In this document: positions 1 to 7,096 of the stretch, piece after piece
Layout of the letters: each line of letters opens with the position of its first letter
Position numbering within the stretch: the first letter of the stretch is position 1
NCBI GenBank assembly: GCA_020048255.1
Contig: JAIFMR010000069.1
Span: 1 to 10,759, forward strand
Origin: Rhodoferax sp.
Lineage (GTDB): Bacteria; Pseudomonadota; Gammaproteobacteria; Burkholderiales; Burkholderiaceae_C
Direction: 5' to 3'
Length of the DNA: 10,759 bases
The notes under the pieces: generated by a model
Told to the model about the DNA's origin: nothing
Seen by the model: only the letters and a program-made list of their open reading frames with translations
Database searches by the model: none
Position numbers and translations under genes: made by a program

Positions 1-1522
1 TGCCCATCTTCTTGGTGTGGTGCACCAGGATCACGCCAGCGTTCGGATTGACGGTGTACAAAATGCGCTCAACTCTTTGCTTTAAAAAGAAAAGCATGGC
101 GGCGTTGTCGTTTTCACCGGGAGAGCCTTCTCCGCCGTCAAACACATTGCGCAGCGGGTCGATGGCGATGATGTCGGGTGGTTCGGCCGGAAATGCCTGC
201 GCAATGGCGGCAATCACCTGCGCCACACCGTCACTGTTAAGAATTGTGTGAACCTGAGGCGTGGAGTACAGGTTCTGGCGCGCATCCTTGATGCGGTGAG
301 ATGGCAACTTGATGGCCTTGACACGCTCGCGCAGGTAGTAATACTGCACCTCTGCTTGCAAGTAAAAAATACGCAAAGGGCGTGAGGGGCGCATTCCCAG
401 AAAAGTGGCACCGGCGGCCATGTGCGCAAGCCAGGCCAACAAAAAGTCGCTTTTGCCCACCTTGGGGGCGCCACCGAACACAAGCAAACTGCCCGGTGTC
501 AGCACCCTCGGGCCGATGATGTCAGGCGGCAGGGGCGAATCGTCGTCCAGTAGTTGACCTAGTGAAAAGCTGGGCAACACGGGTTCTGCTGCCTTGATGA
601 CCTGCCGATCACCCTTTGCAATGAACGTCAAGCAGTCAAAGCCCTCATCAACTGCGTCGGCAGCATCCCATTTTTCCGGCTTGACTTCGGGTGGCACAAC
701 GATGCAGACAGATGCGCAGCCAGCCAGCACGCAGGCCCGGGCAGCGTTCTGGGCGTAATCCCAGCCAGGAGAATCACGATCTGGCCAGATGACCACATTC
801 TTTCCTTTGAGTGGGCTCCAGTCGGTCTTGTCAATGGGTGCCTTGGCTCCGTTCATGGCGGTGGTGGCCACGACACCCAATGCAATCAGAGCGCTGGCGC
901 ACTTTTCACCTTCGACCAAGACAATTTGGCGGCAAGTCGCCACAGCGGGAAGATTGAACAGTGGCCTCGGATCAGGCGCGCGCCACATCCGGCTGCCAAC
1001 GTCCCAAGGTCGGAATTCCTTACCCGAGGGTGGGTCGTAGCGGTAGACGCAGGCAATCAGCGCGCCTTGGCTTGACAGGTAATCCCACTTCGCGGTGTAC
1101 GGCCCAAGTTCGTCTGTGGGGGCGCTGCGCGCTTCACGCTGTATTGGTCGCCTAACAGGTGGCGCAAATCCGAGCCACTGGCTGATTTCCTGAAGCACCT
1201 GCACAAAATCATGCCGCACCGATAGACCGCGTGACATGGCCCAGATGTCGATCAGATCACCGCCATCGTCGTTAGAAAAGTCTTTCCACAAGCCACGACG
1301 CGCGCCCTCGAGTTCCACCACCAGACTTTTGCCTGGTGTTCCGTCAATATCGCCTACATAAAATTTGGTGCCTTTAGTCTGACCGGCCGGAAAGAGGTAA
1401 TGCAATACCGCTTCCAATCGATCCAACAGGCCAGAACGTAAAGCTTGAATATCCTCACCCAAATCGGCACGCTGCTGTGACGCATCGTTGAAGTCCATCC
1501 AATCCAGGGTTTCTACCGTCAT
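1..1522 (-). CDS. TOPRIM primase fused to RepA-like replicative helicase (partial, C-terminus off window)
   Basis: About 507 residues are visible and the frame stays open to the left edge. I see three regions. An N-terminal domain of about 120 residues contains LWKDFSNDDGGDLIDIW (79-95), a pattern common before TOPRIM in phage primases, but no CHC2 zinc-binding cysteines. A TOPRIM domain has VEGEKCA at 203-209 and the acidic WPDRD at 246-250. A RecA-fold ATPase has Walker A GGAPKVGKSD at 350-359, Walker B IIAIDPLRN at 451-459 and VHHTKK at 500-505, as in AAA_25/RepA-type hexameric helicases. Known role of such fusions: priming and unwinding at a phage or plasmid fork. The ATG at 1522 overlaps the upstream stop (ATGA) and has GGAG 6 nt upstream. 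It is the last visible gene of the leftward operon. Primer synthesis is inferred from the family; the protein could act mainly as a helicase. Confidence 0.85.
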   Translation of the reverse strand, partial: MTVETLDWMDFNDASQQRADLGEDIQALRSGLLDRLEAVLHYLFPAGQTKGTKFYVGDIDGTPGKSLVVELEGARRGLWKDFSNDDGGDLIDIWAMSRGLSVRHDFVQVLQEISQWLGFAPPVRRPIQREARSAPTDELGPYTAKWDYLSSQGALIACVYRYDPPSGKEFRPWDVGSRMWRAPDPRPLFNLPAVATCRQIVLVEGEKCASALIALGVVATTAMNGAKAPIDKTDWSPLKGKNVVIWPDRDSPGWDYAQNAARACVLAGCASVCIVVPPEVKPEKWDAADAVDEGFDCLTFIAKGDRQVIKAAEPVLPSFSLGQLLDDDSPLPPDIIGPRVLTPGSLLVFGGAPKVGKSDFLLAWLAHMAAGATFLGMRPSRPLRIFYLQAEVQYYYLRERVKAIKLPSHRIKDARQNLYSTPQVHTILNSDGVAQVIAAIAQAFPAEPPDIIAIDPLRNVFDGGEGSPGENDNAAMLFFLKQRVERILYTVNPNAGVILVHHTKKMG

Positions 1523-2274
1523 GCAGCACTCCAGCACCGGTCTTGCCAAGCGCAGAATTTGCATTCGTGGTGGGTTGGTGTCGTGGTGTGGCGTGGCAAC
1601 TGCTCACCTGCTTCTGTGGCGGAAATCACCTTGACTGCACGGTCTGACATGCGTTGCGCCAAGCCACCATCGAAAGGCAACAACTCAACCCAGATTTCCT
1701 GCGTGTTTTTGTTGATCGCAGTAAACAGTGCCGAGTTGTCAGAAACGCCAGGCACGCTGGCCTCCATGTAGGCCTGATACACCGCCACTTGTGCTGCATA
1801 CACTGGTTTCGACTTGGCAACCCCCTGTTTGACGGTGTCACGCCAAGACTTGTCATTCATGGTCTTGCATTCCCAGAGCGCCGGGTAGGACAGGCCCAAT
1901 TCGGATGGGCCACCATTCAGAATGCCGTCAACATGGCCTGCAATGCGGCCACCGGCAACAGAAAATCCGAACTGACCGCCTTGGGCGTTGTGTGTGTAGA
2001 GGTCAAATCCAGCCAAACGCAGCCAGCGGACCGCCATGTCTTCCAACTGATGGCCAACTTCAAATATGCGCAACAGGCGACCAGAAAAGTCACGGTCAGC
2101 GTCAACTGGCGCATGGGTGTATTCGTATTGCAATGCGCGCTCACAGGTGACCCCAAGCCGAGATGCGCCCAGGTAGTTGCGCGGTATTTCCTTGTCCCGT
2201 TCTTTGATCAGTGCAACGTCGATCAGGGTGCTGATGTGCTCCTCAATCTTGGGGCGGTGGTTGAAATCCAGCAT
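1519..2274 (-). CDS. PD-(D/E)XK nuclease, RecB/Cas4-like, with probable Fe-S cluster
   Basis: The product has 251 residues. Nuclease motifs are in the RecB/Cas4 order: FEVGHQLEDM (71-80), GHVDGI with D116, WECKTM with E135 and K137, and the QxxxY element Q162-Y166. One cysteine before the nuclease core (C44 in VTCERAL) and three after it (C238, C241, C247) match the 1+3 pattern that holds a 4Fe-4S cluster in AddB and Cas4 nucleases. Expected activity: Mg2+-dependent DNA exonuclease, probably making ssDNA for the Sak4/SSB genes upstream. The frame stays open upstream to 2496, but that stretch lies inside the preceding gene and looks like an out-of-frame translation of it. GGGAGGA (2282-2288) 7 nt before the ATG fixes the start at 2274. 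The start shares one base with the upstream stop (TGATG). Confidence 0.86.
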   Translation of the reverse strand: MLDFNHRPKIEEHISTLIDVALIKERDKEIPRNYLGASRLGVTCERALQYEYTHAPVDADRDFSGRLLRIFEVGHQLEDMAVRWLRLAGFDLYTHNAQGGQFGFSVAGGRIAGHVDGILNGGPSELGLSYPALWECKTMNDKSWRDTVKQGVAKSKPVYAAQVAVYQAYMEASVPGVSDNSALFTAINKNTQEIWVELLPFDGGLAQRMSDRAVKVISATEAGEQLPRHTTTPTHHECKFCAWQDRCWSAA

Positions 2275-2696
2275 CAAGCAGTCCTCCCTGTGGATGGCCA
2301 CTGCTGCTGGCGCGCCAGACGCTGCTCCAGAAACGCACGATCTCTGCAAGCCACACGCTCGTGCTCCGCCAGCATGCGTGCTTGAAATGCCGTGACAACC
2401 ACCTCGATGAGCGTCAACACTTCTTGGCGGCTGAAATCGGCCAGTGGGCGCTGCAAGCCTATGGTGCCGACGTAGTCGCCCAAAGGCATCAAGCAAGAGA
2501 CAATTGCCTCGTTTTCCATTTCAGTGGTGTTGATCATGTTTCCCTCGGTCTTGTTCATGATTTGAGAAAAGGCGTTTTGACAGGCCATCGAGCAAAACAC
2601 CCAACGGTCGCTGTACCGCGCCGGATCGCTGCGCTTGAGCCTGGGGTTAAACCACCCCAGCCCTTTGGCTTGACGGGAACAAACCGCGCAGGTCAT
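2274..2696 (-). CDS. Small zinc-finger protein (DUF6511-like)
   Basis: The product has 140 residues. The N-terminus has CAVC (C3, C6) and FCSMAC (C35, C39), a four-cysteine zinc knuckle, followed by QNAFSQIMNKTEG. A middle region with PLGDYVGTIGLQRPLADFSR leads into a helical stretch and a charged, Arg/Gln-rich C-terminus. I recall this layout as the DUF6511 family of phage and prophage proteins, from memory and not from a search. Function is unknown; the zinc knuckle between a helicase and a nuclease suggests nucleic-acid or protein binding in the replication complex. The ATG at 2696 overlaps the helicase stop (ATGA) and has only a weak Shine-Dalgarno, so translation is probably coupled to the helicase. 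Confidence 0.78.
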   Translation of the reverse strand: MTCAVCSRQAKGLGWFNPRLKRSDPARYSDRWVFCSMACQNAFSQIMNKTEGNMINTTEMENEAIVSCLMPLGDYVGTIGLQRPLADFSRQEVLTLIEVVVTAFQARMLAEHERVACRDRAFLEQRLARQQQWPSTGRTA

Positions 2697-4366
2697 GCGA
2701 CCATCCGGTAACTGTCGTTGGCCGCCATCACCAGGCGATGAATCTGCGATTTATTGAACTGGAAGGACAGCAGTGCCGAGGCCTGGTAGCGGGTCATTCC
2801 GAAATCCGCCCGCATTGCCTGTGGCAGGTACTGGAGCTGCTTTTGTGTTGGTGGCTCGTTGAGCCAGCGACGTGTCTTGTGGGCCGAATCGGCGCTCTCG
2901 TTGCCATTGAGCCAATCGTCTGCCTTGGCCATGCACACCGTGCGCTCGCCAATTGCCAGCAGGTGCGGTTGTAAGTCTTTGCCACCGCCAACAGCGTACC
3001 AACGACCGTTCAGGAAAAAGATACCGCCCCACGCATTGAAACCGGTGGCCATGAGCGCATCGTCACAGCCAAAAAGATCACACCACCTGAAATTGGAGCG
3101 TTTGAGCAGATCGATCTCGCTCATGATGAAATCGGCCAAGACACCGCCGTCCTTCTGCTGACGATCCCAGATATGGCCGCACAACGGGCACTCCATACAG
3201 GCCATGGGGACAATCGCACCGCAGTCAGGGCAATCCTTGGTCGGCGCTTCACCATCATGAAGATGACCGTCGAGATTGACCTCCTGCTCCAGCGAACCAT
3301 GCATCAGGCTGGCTGTGCCAAAGTCCAGCACGATGCAGTCCGACTTAACAAGGCCCGGGAATTCCTCTGGATCAATGGTGCGCAGCCCACGACCAACCAT
3401 CTGAATGAAGGTTGATTTGTAGGAGCTGGGGCGCAGCAATATCACGCAGCTCGTTGGCGTGTAGTCATAACCCTCAGTCAGCACAGCAACATTGACAACC
3501 ACCTGGGCGCTTCCGCTCTCAAACGCAGCCAAGCGTGCCTTGCGTTCGCCACCAGACAACTCGCCGTGAACCAGTACCGCGTTCACGTTAGCCGCTTCGA
3601 AAGCTTCACAGACGTGCTGGGCATGTGCCACCGTCGAACAAAAGATGATGGTTTTTCGACTCGCCGCCTTTTCTTTCCAATGCTTGATGACCGCGTCCGA
3701 AATCAGTCGTTTGTCAAGAATCGAAGCAACCTCATCCATGTCAAAGTCGATGGCCGTCTTGCGTACATTTTTAAGGGCATCCTGGACACCCACATCGATG
3801 ACGAAGGTACGCGGCGAGACAAGGTGACCGGCTGCAATCATCTCGCCCAGGCTGATCTGATCAGCCACGTTTGAGAAGATCTCGCGTAGACCCTTGCCAT
3901 CACCCCGGTTTGGGGTGGCGGTCAGTCCACAGATGCTTGCTTTTGGATTGCGCGCCAGCACCGCATCAATCACATACCGGTAACTGTCCGACGAAGCGTG
4001 ATGTGCCTCGTCAATGACAAGCAAATCCAAGGTCGGCATCTGCTCAAGATGCGATTGGCGTGACAAGGTCTGAACCATCGCAAAAGTCGCCTGACCGAGC
4101 CAGGATTTCTCGTTTGCGTCGAACACCGAGGTGGTCATGCCCGGATTGACCCGTTCGAACTTGGTGCGGTTTTGGCCGGTCAGTTCGGTTCGGTGCGCCA
4201 GGATGCATGCCTTGGCATCGGGCTCAACCAAGAGTCGGCCTGTGACGGCCGACAGCATGATGGTCTTGCCGGATCCGGTGGGCGCTACAGCCAGCGTATT
4301 GCCATACTCACCGAGCGCCAACAGCGTGCGCTCCACCAACAATGATTGACGAGGTCGAAGCATCAT
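2693..4366 (-). CDS. SF2 DEAD/DEAH-box helicase with C-terminal zinc ribbon
   Basis: The product has 557 residues. The SF2 motifs are complete and ordered: Walker A APTGSGKT (28-35), motif Ia LAHRTEL (56-62), motif II DEAH (119-122), motif III TAT (149-151), VLVHGELSGGER (264-275), motif V TEGYDYT (297-303) and motif VI QMVGRGLR (322-329). This is the SSL2/RecG-like branch common in phage replication clusters. After the helicase core come CPDC (C379, C382) and CPLC (C393, C396), a zinc ribbon. About 150 further residues follow, with WYAVGGGKDLQPHLL and PPTQKQLQYL, that I do not recognise. Expected role: ATP-dependent unwinding or remodelling during replication or recombination. AAGGAG lies 8 nt before the ATG at 4366; a second ATG follows immediately at 4363. 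Only 12 nt separate it from the upstream ssDNA-binding gene. Confidence 0.9.
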   Translation of the reverse strand: MMLRPRQSLLVERTLLALGEYGNTLAVAPTGSGKTIMLSAVTGRLLVEPDAKACILAHRTELTGQNRTKFERVNPGMTTSVFDANEKSWLGQATFAMVQTLSRQSHLEQMPTLDLLVIDEAHHASSDSYRYVIDAVLARNPKASICGLTATPNRGDGKGLREIFSNVADQISLGEMIAAGHLVSPRTFVIDVGVQDALKNVRKTAIDFDMDEVASILDKRLISDAVIKHWKEKAASRKTIIFCSTVAHAQHVCEAFEAANVNAVLVHGELSGGERKARLAAFESGSAQVVVNVAVLTEGYDYTPTSCVILLRPSSYKSTFIQMVGRGLRTIDPEEFPGLVKSDCIVLDFGTASLMHGSLEQEVNLDGHLHDGEAPTKDCPDCGAIVPMACMECPLCGHIWDRQQKDGGVLADFIMSEIDLLKRSNFRWCDLFGCDDALMATGFNAWGGIFFLNGRWYAVGGGKDLQPHLLAIGERTVCMAKADDWLNGNESADSAHKTRRWLNEPPTQKQLQYLPQAMRADFGMTRYQASALLSFQFNKSQIHRLVMAANDSYRMVA

Positions 4367-4378
4367 GGTGGTAACTCC

Positions 4379-5002
4379 TTACTGTGCCCAGCTCGGCCGA
4401 CCCGGAACGGGCGCACGGCCAGTGGCTTGGGCATAGGCGTTGGGTGTGCTGGTTGGGGCGGCGGCCATCACTCCGGATGCCGCTGTACCTGCCGAGTTCG
4501 GAGTCCCCATCAACGCTGCGTAATCTTTGTTGTCAGACGTGACAGCCGACTTGATGACGCTCTTGTCTTGGCCGTTTTGGTCCTTTTCCCAGTCAACTTT
4601 TCCCAGGAATTCAATGCCATCCAAGTCCACAAAACCATTGATCCGCCGGGCGTTCTGTGCGGCGGCACTGTTGTCACCCGGGTGAATGCCGCGTGCTGAA
4701 TTGAGGATGGCCTTGATAAAGGTGCGCCCCATACCCGCCCATTCCGGTCCTTTCGGGCTGTGAAGGCCGATCAAGGACCACATTTTTCGGCGTGCATATT
4801 CACCTTCCATGACGACAAATTCGCAGTTCAGGTAAACCGAACCTGTGCTGGTATTGCGCGTGGCGTAGCCACCCGTCCAACCTTGTGATGCATCATCAAA
4901 GCCACCAGGGCGGATCGTCATGTGCACACGCACATTGCTGCCTTTGGGAATGGGCTCAAAGGAAGGCTGCTCGGCGGCCGAGTTGAAATCGAAATAGGTC
5001 AT
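4379..5002 (-). CDS. Probable single-stranded DNA-binding protein (DUF669-like)
   Basis: The product has 207 residues. The first 160 residues are rich in predicted beta strands (VRVHMTIRPGG, VYLNCEFVVMEGEYARRKMWSLIGL), suggesting an OB-fold-like core. The last 45 are Ala/Pro/Thr-rich and look disordered, as in SSB tails, but the end (PGRPSWAQ) lacks the acidic tip of cellular SSB. Phage operons often pair a Sak4-like ATPase with such an SSB-like protein, which supports an ssDNA-binding role. The start matters: a TTG at 5008 gives two more residues, but AGGAG at 5011-5015 is only 2 nt from it and 8 nt from the ATG at 5002, so I chose the ATG. It follows the ATPase gene by 2 nt. A DUF669 assignment would need a profile search. 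Confidence 0.72.
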   Translation of the reverse strand: MTYFDFNSAAEQPSFEPIPKGSNVRVHMTIRPGGFDDASQGWTGGYATRNTSTGSVYLNCEFVVMEGEYARRKMWSLIGLHSPKGPEWAGMGRTFIKAILNSARGIHPGDNSAAAQNARRINGFVDLDGIEFLGKVDWEKDQNGQDKSVIKSAVTSDNKDYAALMGTPNSAGTAASGVMAAAPTSTPNAYAQATGRAPVPGRPSWAQ

Positions 5003-5015
5003 GATCAAGACTCCT
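5003..5015 (-). promoter_or_regulatory. Ribosome binding site deciding the start at 5002
   Basis: On the minus strand AGGAG (5011-5015) lies 8 nt before ATG 5002 and 2 nt before the competing TTG 5008. It lies within the last codons of the upstream ATPase gene, so translation of the two genes is likely linked. Confidence 0.6.
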
Positions 5016-5904
5016 GAATAGGTTGGGTTACAGATGTGGCAGTGGTGGTGTCACTTGGGCAGGTGATGGGCATGGGCCGTGAGAAATTCAGCCGTTCCGC
5101 TGCCGGTTTGGCCGGGCCTGCGATCTTTTGCATCAGGCGACCCAGATGGGGTTCTTCGATCAGGTCAAGACGGCCGGAGCGATCTTTGGCTGGATAACCC
5201 CAAGCATTGAGCGTTTGGCAGACAAAGGCGCGGTAGCTCTGGCCATCGTCTGCCTTGATGTCGGCCAGCGTGATGACGACGTCAACAATTCCAGGCAATT
5301 CCAGACCAGTTTTCGACCCATCAATCTGCAGCGAAAAAACGCGCCGATTGAAGTCATCAAGCTTTTCGTCCAAGATGCCAACGAACCACACATTTTTGTG
5401 ACGTGTATGCTGCAAGTGGGTCAGCCAAGAAATCATTTCCGAGCCAAGCAAGCCATAAGCACCTCTGCTGTCGGGCTTGCCCGTTTTTTCGGAATAGGCT
5501 TGGGGCTGGCCTTTGCACCATTGCATGCAAAGTCGGCCTGCCACCGTGATCGAGTCGACAAATATGGTTTCATATTTATCCATGGCCGATGGACTGCCAA
5601 AACGCGCGCAGACTGCATCGAAATGTGCCTGGCTGTAAGGCTGGTCATCGCGTAGTGCAGGATTGGGGCCGCCAATAAAGACCGCGATATCTCGGCACTC
5701 CTGCCAAGTGCGTGGCCGAACGGCATCACCAGTCCAACCTTCGACGGCTCGGTCGCCAGCTTCGAGGTCACAAAACAAGGTGGCGATGGGGTTCAAAGTC
5801 CAAAGCTGCGAGGTTTTGCCCAATCCACTTTTGCCAACCATCACGCCTTTGATGCCGTGATATTCAGCCAGGCGTTGGTCGGCGGTATAGATTTTGAGAC
5901 TCAT
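5005..5904 (-). CDS. Sak4-like RecA-fold ATPase (phage recombination)
   Basis: The product has 299 residues. Walker A is GKSGLGKT (24-31); Walker B is TIFVDSI, with D117. DLEAGD (46-51) follows beta strand 2. Later features include SEMISWLTHLQH and WFVGILDEKLDD, typical of the short AAA_24/Sak4 group of RecA-like phage ATPases. Sak4 proteins are single-strand annealing or strand-exchange recombinases that work with an SSB-like partner, and the next gene downstream looks like that partner. Residues from about 264 on (AKPAAERLNFSRP to the end) are low-complexity, rich in Pro and Thr. The ATG at 5904 overlaps the preceding stop (ATGA). A general nucleotide-binding function is secure; annealing activity is inferred from family and context. 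Confidence 0.82.
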   Translation of the reverse strand: MSLKIYTADQRLAEYHGIKGVMVGKSGLGKTSQLWTLNPIATLFCDLEAGDRAVEGWTGDAVRPRTWQECRDIAVFIGGPNPALRDDQPYSQAHFDAVCARFGSPSAMDKYETIFVDSITVAGRLCMQWCKGQPQAYSEKTGKPDSRGAYGLLGSEMISWLTHLQHTRHKNVWFVGILDEKLDDFNRRVFSLQIDGSKTGLELPGIVDVVITLADIKADDGQSYRAFVCQTLNAWGYPAKDRSGRLDLIEEPHLGRLMQKIAGPAKPAAERLNFSRPMPITCPSDTTTATSVTQPIQES

Positions 5905-6380
5905 GCTTGTACCCCTTCGACCAAAGCCAGGCGAAAGCTCGGCTTGCCGGTTTTAAGCGTGCGTGCAGCAACGAAAGCTGATTTCAATGTCTCTGGCCAG
6001 GCACCAAACTTGGTCTCCGACACGCGGTAGCTGACTTCCACATACTGGGCCGGGTTTTCACCATTGGCAGCGATGCGGCGGGTGATCTCAGCCAGTTTGG
6101 TTTGGTCCCACTCCACCTTCTTTGGCAAGTCGGCAGTGACCTGCACTGGGCCGTCCTCGAAATGCACGATGCCGGTGTCTTTGCCTGCGGCCAAACGCAG
6201 TGCGTGCGCACGGCTGGCGAATTTCAGCTCGGTTGCCCGGTCGAGGTGATCGTTGATCGCCTTGGCTTTGGACAGCAGATCAATGGCGTCGCTTTTGAGG
6301 TCAAAAAGTGCTTGGCTGCTGCGTTCGGACAGATTCCCGATGGGAATAGCCAGCACATGTTCTTGGAGTAGCATGCTCAT
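5901..6380 (-). CDS. Phage-type protein of unknown function in the recombination operon
   Basis: The product has 159 residues. The first 65 are helical and charged (SSQALFDLKSDAIDLLSKAK), possibly a short coiled coil. A compact region follows with VQVTADLPKKVEWDQTKLAE and YVEVSYRVSETKFGAWPE, ending GKPSFRLALVEG. This second half resembles small proteins that precede Sak4 ATPases in other phage operons, by memory only. No catalytic motif, signal peptide or membrane segment is visible. Its position directly before the ATPase, with ATGA overlaps at both ends, suggests a recombination accessory or structural partner. GGGAGGT about 5 nt upstream supports ATG 6380; a second in-frame ATG lies at 6374. 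Confidence 0.7.
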   Translation of the reverse strand: MSMLLQEHVLAIPIGNLSERSSQALFDLKSDAIDLLSKAKAINDHLDRATELKFASRAHALRLAAGKDTGIVHFEDGPVQVTADLPKKVEWDQTKLAEITRRIAANGENPAQYVEVSYRVSETKFGAWPETLKSAFVAARTLKTGKPSFRLALVEGVQA

Positions 6381-6610
6381 GCTGCACCTCCCGCGGTGAC
6401 CGTGTCTACTGCTGCGCCAAAACGCTCGGAAGTGCTTTTGCGAAGGCTTTCGTTCTCGAAGGACTCGATGTCTTCAGCCCTATAAAGCACACGGCCCTGC
6501 AATTTCATGAACACGGGCCCGATGCCTTCAGTTCTCCAGCGCTCCAGCGACGCTTCGCTTAAGTCCCAACGATCAGCCAATTGGCGTTGATTGAGGTGTT
6601 TGATAGTCAC
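6377..6610 (-). CDS. Excisionase/AlpA-like HTH DNA-binding protein
   Basis: The product has 77 residues. The N-terminal 50 residues form a MerR/AlpA-type winged helix (HTH_17-like): LNQRQLADRWDLSEASLERW (6-25) is the helix-turn-helix, and GPVFMKLQGRVLYRAEDIES is the wing and following helix. The rest is a short polar tail. Proteins of this class act as excisionases or as regulators of integrative elements. It is the first gene of the leftward replication operon, so autoregulation or control of the operon is plausible. The start is GTG at 6610, with AAGGA 7 nt upstream; no better ATG lies in frame before the HTH. Excision activity cannot be judged because no integrase or att site is in the window. 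Confidence 0.8.
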   Translation of the reverse strand: MTIKHLNQRQLADRWDLSEASLERWRTEGIGPVFMKLQGRVLYRAEDIESFENESLRKSTSERFGAAVDTVTAGGAA

Positions 6611-6742
6611 GTTTTTGTCCTTTCAGGTTGTTGCTAAAACGTGAGGGAATCATCGAATTCAGGGGGTGGGCAAAGGGGTGGGCAAGGTAGACAAAATTGG
6701 TGGGCAGATTTGGTAAATAGCCACTTCCACAGGAAACAGACG
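6611..6742 (-). promoter_or_regulatory. Leader/promoter region of the replication operon
   Basis: This non-coding stretch separates the terminator from the first operon gene, so the operon's own promoter should lie here. I find no convincing -35/-10 pair on the minus strand. The visible structure is three GGTGGGCA direct repeats and the AAGGA ribosome binding site of the GTG-started HTH gene. The promoter call rests on position. Confidence 0.45.
6665..6706. repeat. Three direct repeats of GGTGGGCA
   Basis: Exact copies on the plus strand lie at 6665-6672, 6677-6684 and 6699-6706. Start-to-start spacing is 12 and 22 bp, roughly one and two helical turns. The first two copies are embedded in the longer shared GGGGTGGGCAA. 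The array lies upstream of an excisionase-like gene, so binding sites for that protein or another regulator are plausible. It is short for an origin iteron array. Confidence 0.6.
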
Positions 6743-6769
6743 AAAAAAAACCCGGCTAATCAGGCCGGG
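6743..6769 (-). terminator. Rho-independent terminator
   Basis: Read on the minus strand, a perfect 6-bp GC-rich stem (CCCGGC/GCCGGG, arms at 6764-6769 and 6751-6756) encloses a 7-nt loop and is followed directly by eight T residues (6750-6743). It lies 43 nt beyond the DUF2188-like stop codon. It should end the leftward transcript coming from 9315 and isolate the replication operon. Confidence 0.88.
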
Positions 6770-6811
6770 CTGGGTTTAAGTTGGCTGGCGAGCAGTCAGC
6801 CGAGTTTCATC

Positions 6812-7036
6812 TCAACCCTTGGGCGGAAACGGATCATTGCCGTAGCTGTTGCGCTCACGGATGCGTCCGTTTTCTCCATGAATGAGCACTTCGCTTTTTT
6901 GGTTGATAGCGATATCTCGTGCAGCACGCTCTGCTTGTGCCTGTGTGCTGTGGTGTGAGGTGTCGCGCGAATTTCCGGCACCGCGAACTGCCCATTCATT
7001 AGCGCGGGGAACAACGTGTTGGTTTTTGCCTGACAT
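6812..7036 (-). CDS. DUF2188-like small protein
   Basis: The product has 74 residues. It begins with KNQHVVPRANEWAVRGAGNS, continues with AERAARDIAINQKSEVLIHG, and ends DPFPPKG. This is the pattern I know for DUF2188 proteins: a short beta-beta-alpha-beta unit with a conserved HVVP...WAV...GN start and an IHG...GRIR end. Biochemical function of the family is not established to my knowledge. The ATG at 7036 has AAGGA 6 nt upstream. The gene is 60 nt downstream of the unassigned 323-residue gene and is the last gene before the terminator, so it is probably on that transcript but could be separate cargo. Confidence 0.8.
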   Translation of the reverse strand: MSGKNQHVVPRANEWAVRGAGNSRDTSHHSTQAQAERAARDIAINQKSEVLIHGENGRIRERNSYGNDPFPPKG

Positions 7037-7096
7037 GGTCTGTCCTTTTCAAAAGTGGGAAAGTGAAATCGTCAAATGGTGTGTCTTGCGCTTGCT

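Noticed and set aside
1654..2385. 243-codon open frame on the plus strand opposite the nuclease gene
   Set aside because: It is antisense to a gene with clear nuclease motifs, has no Shine-Dalgarno, and its translation shows no domain-like pattern.
2275..2496. N-terminal extension of the nuclease frame
   Set aside because: It overlaps the zinc-finger gene fully, has Arg/Gly/Ala-rich out-of-frame composition, and GGGAGGA points to ATG 2274.
5128..5655. 175-codon plus-strand frame opposite the Sak4-like gene
   Set aside because: It is the shadow of a gene with Walker A and B motifs; no motif or ribosome binding site supports it.
6665..6706. GGTGGGCA repeats as a CRISPR array or origin iterons
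   Set aside because: Units are only 8 bp, three copies, with unequal spacing too short for CRISPR spacers and too few for a convincing iteron origin.
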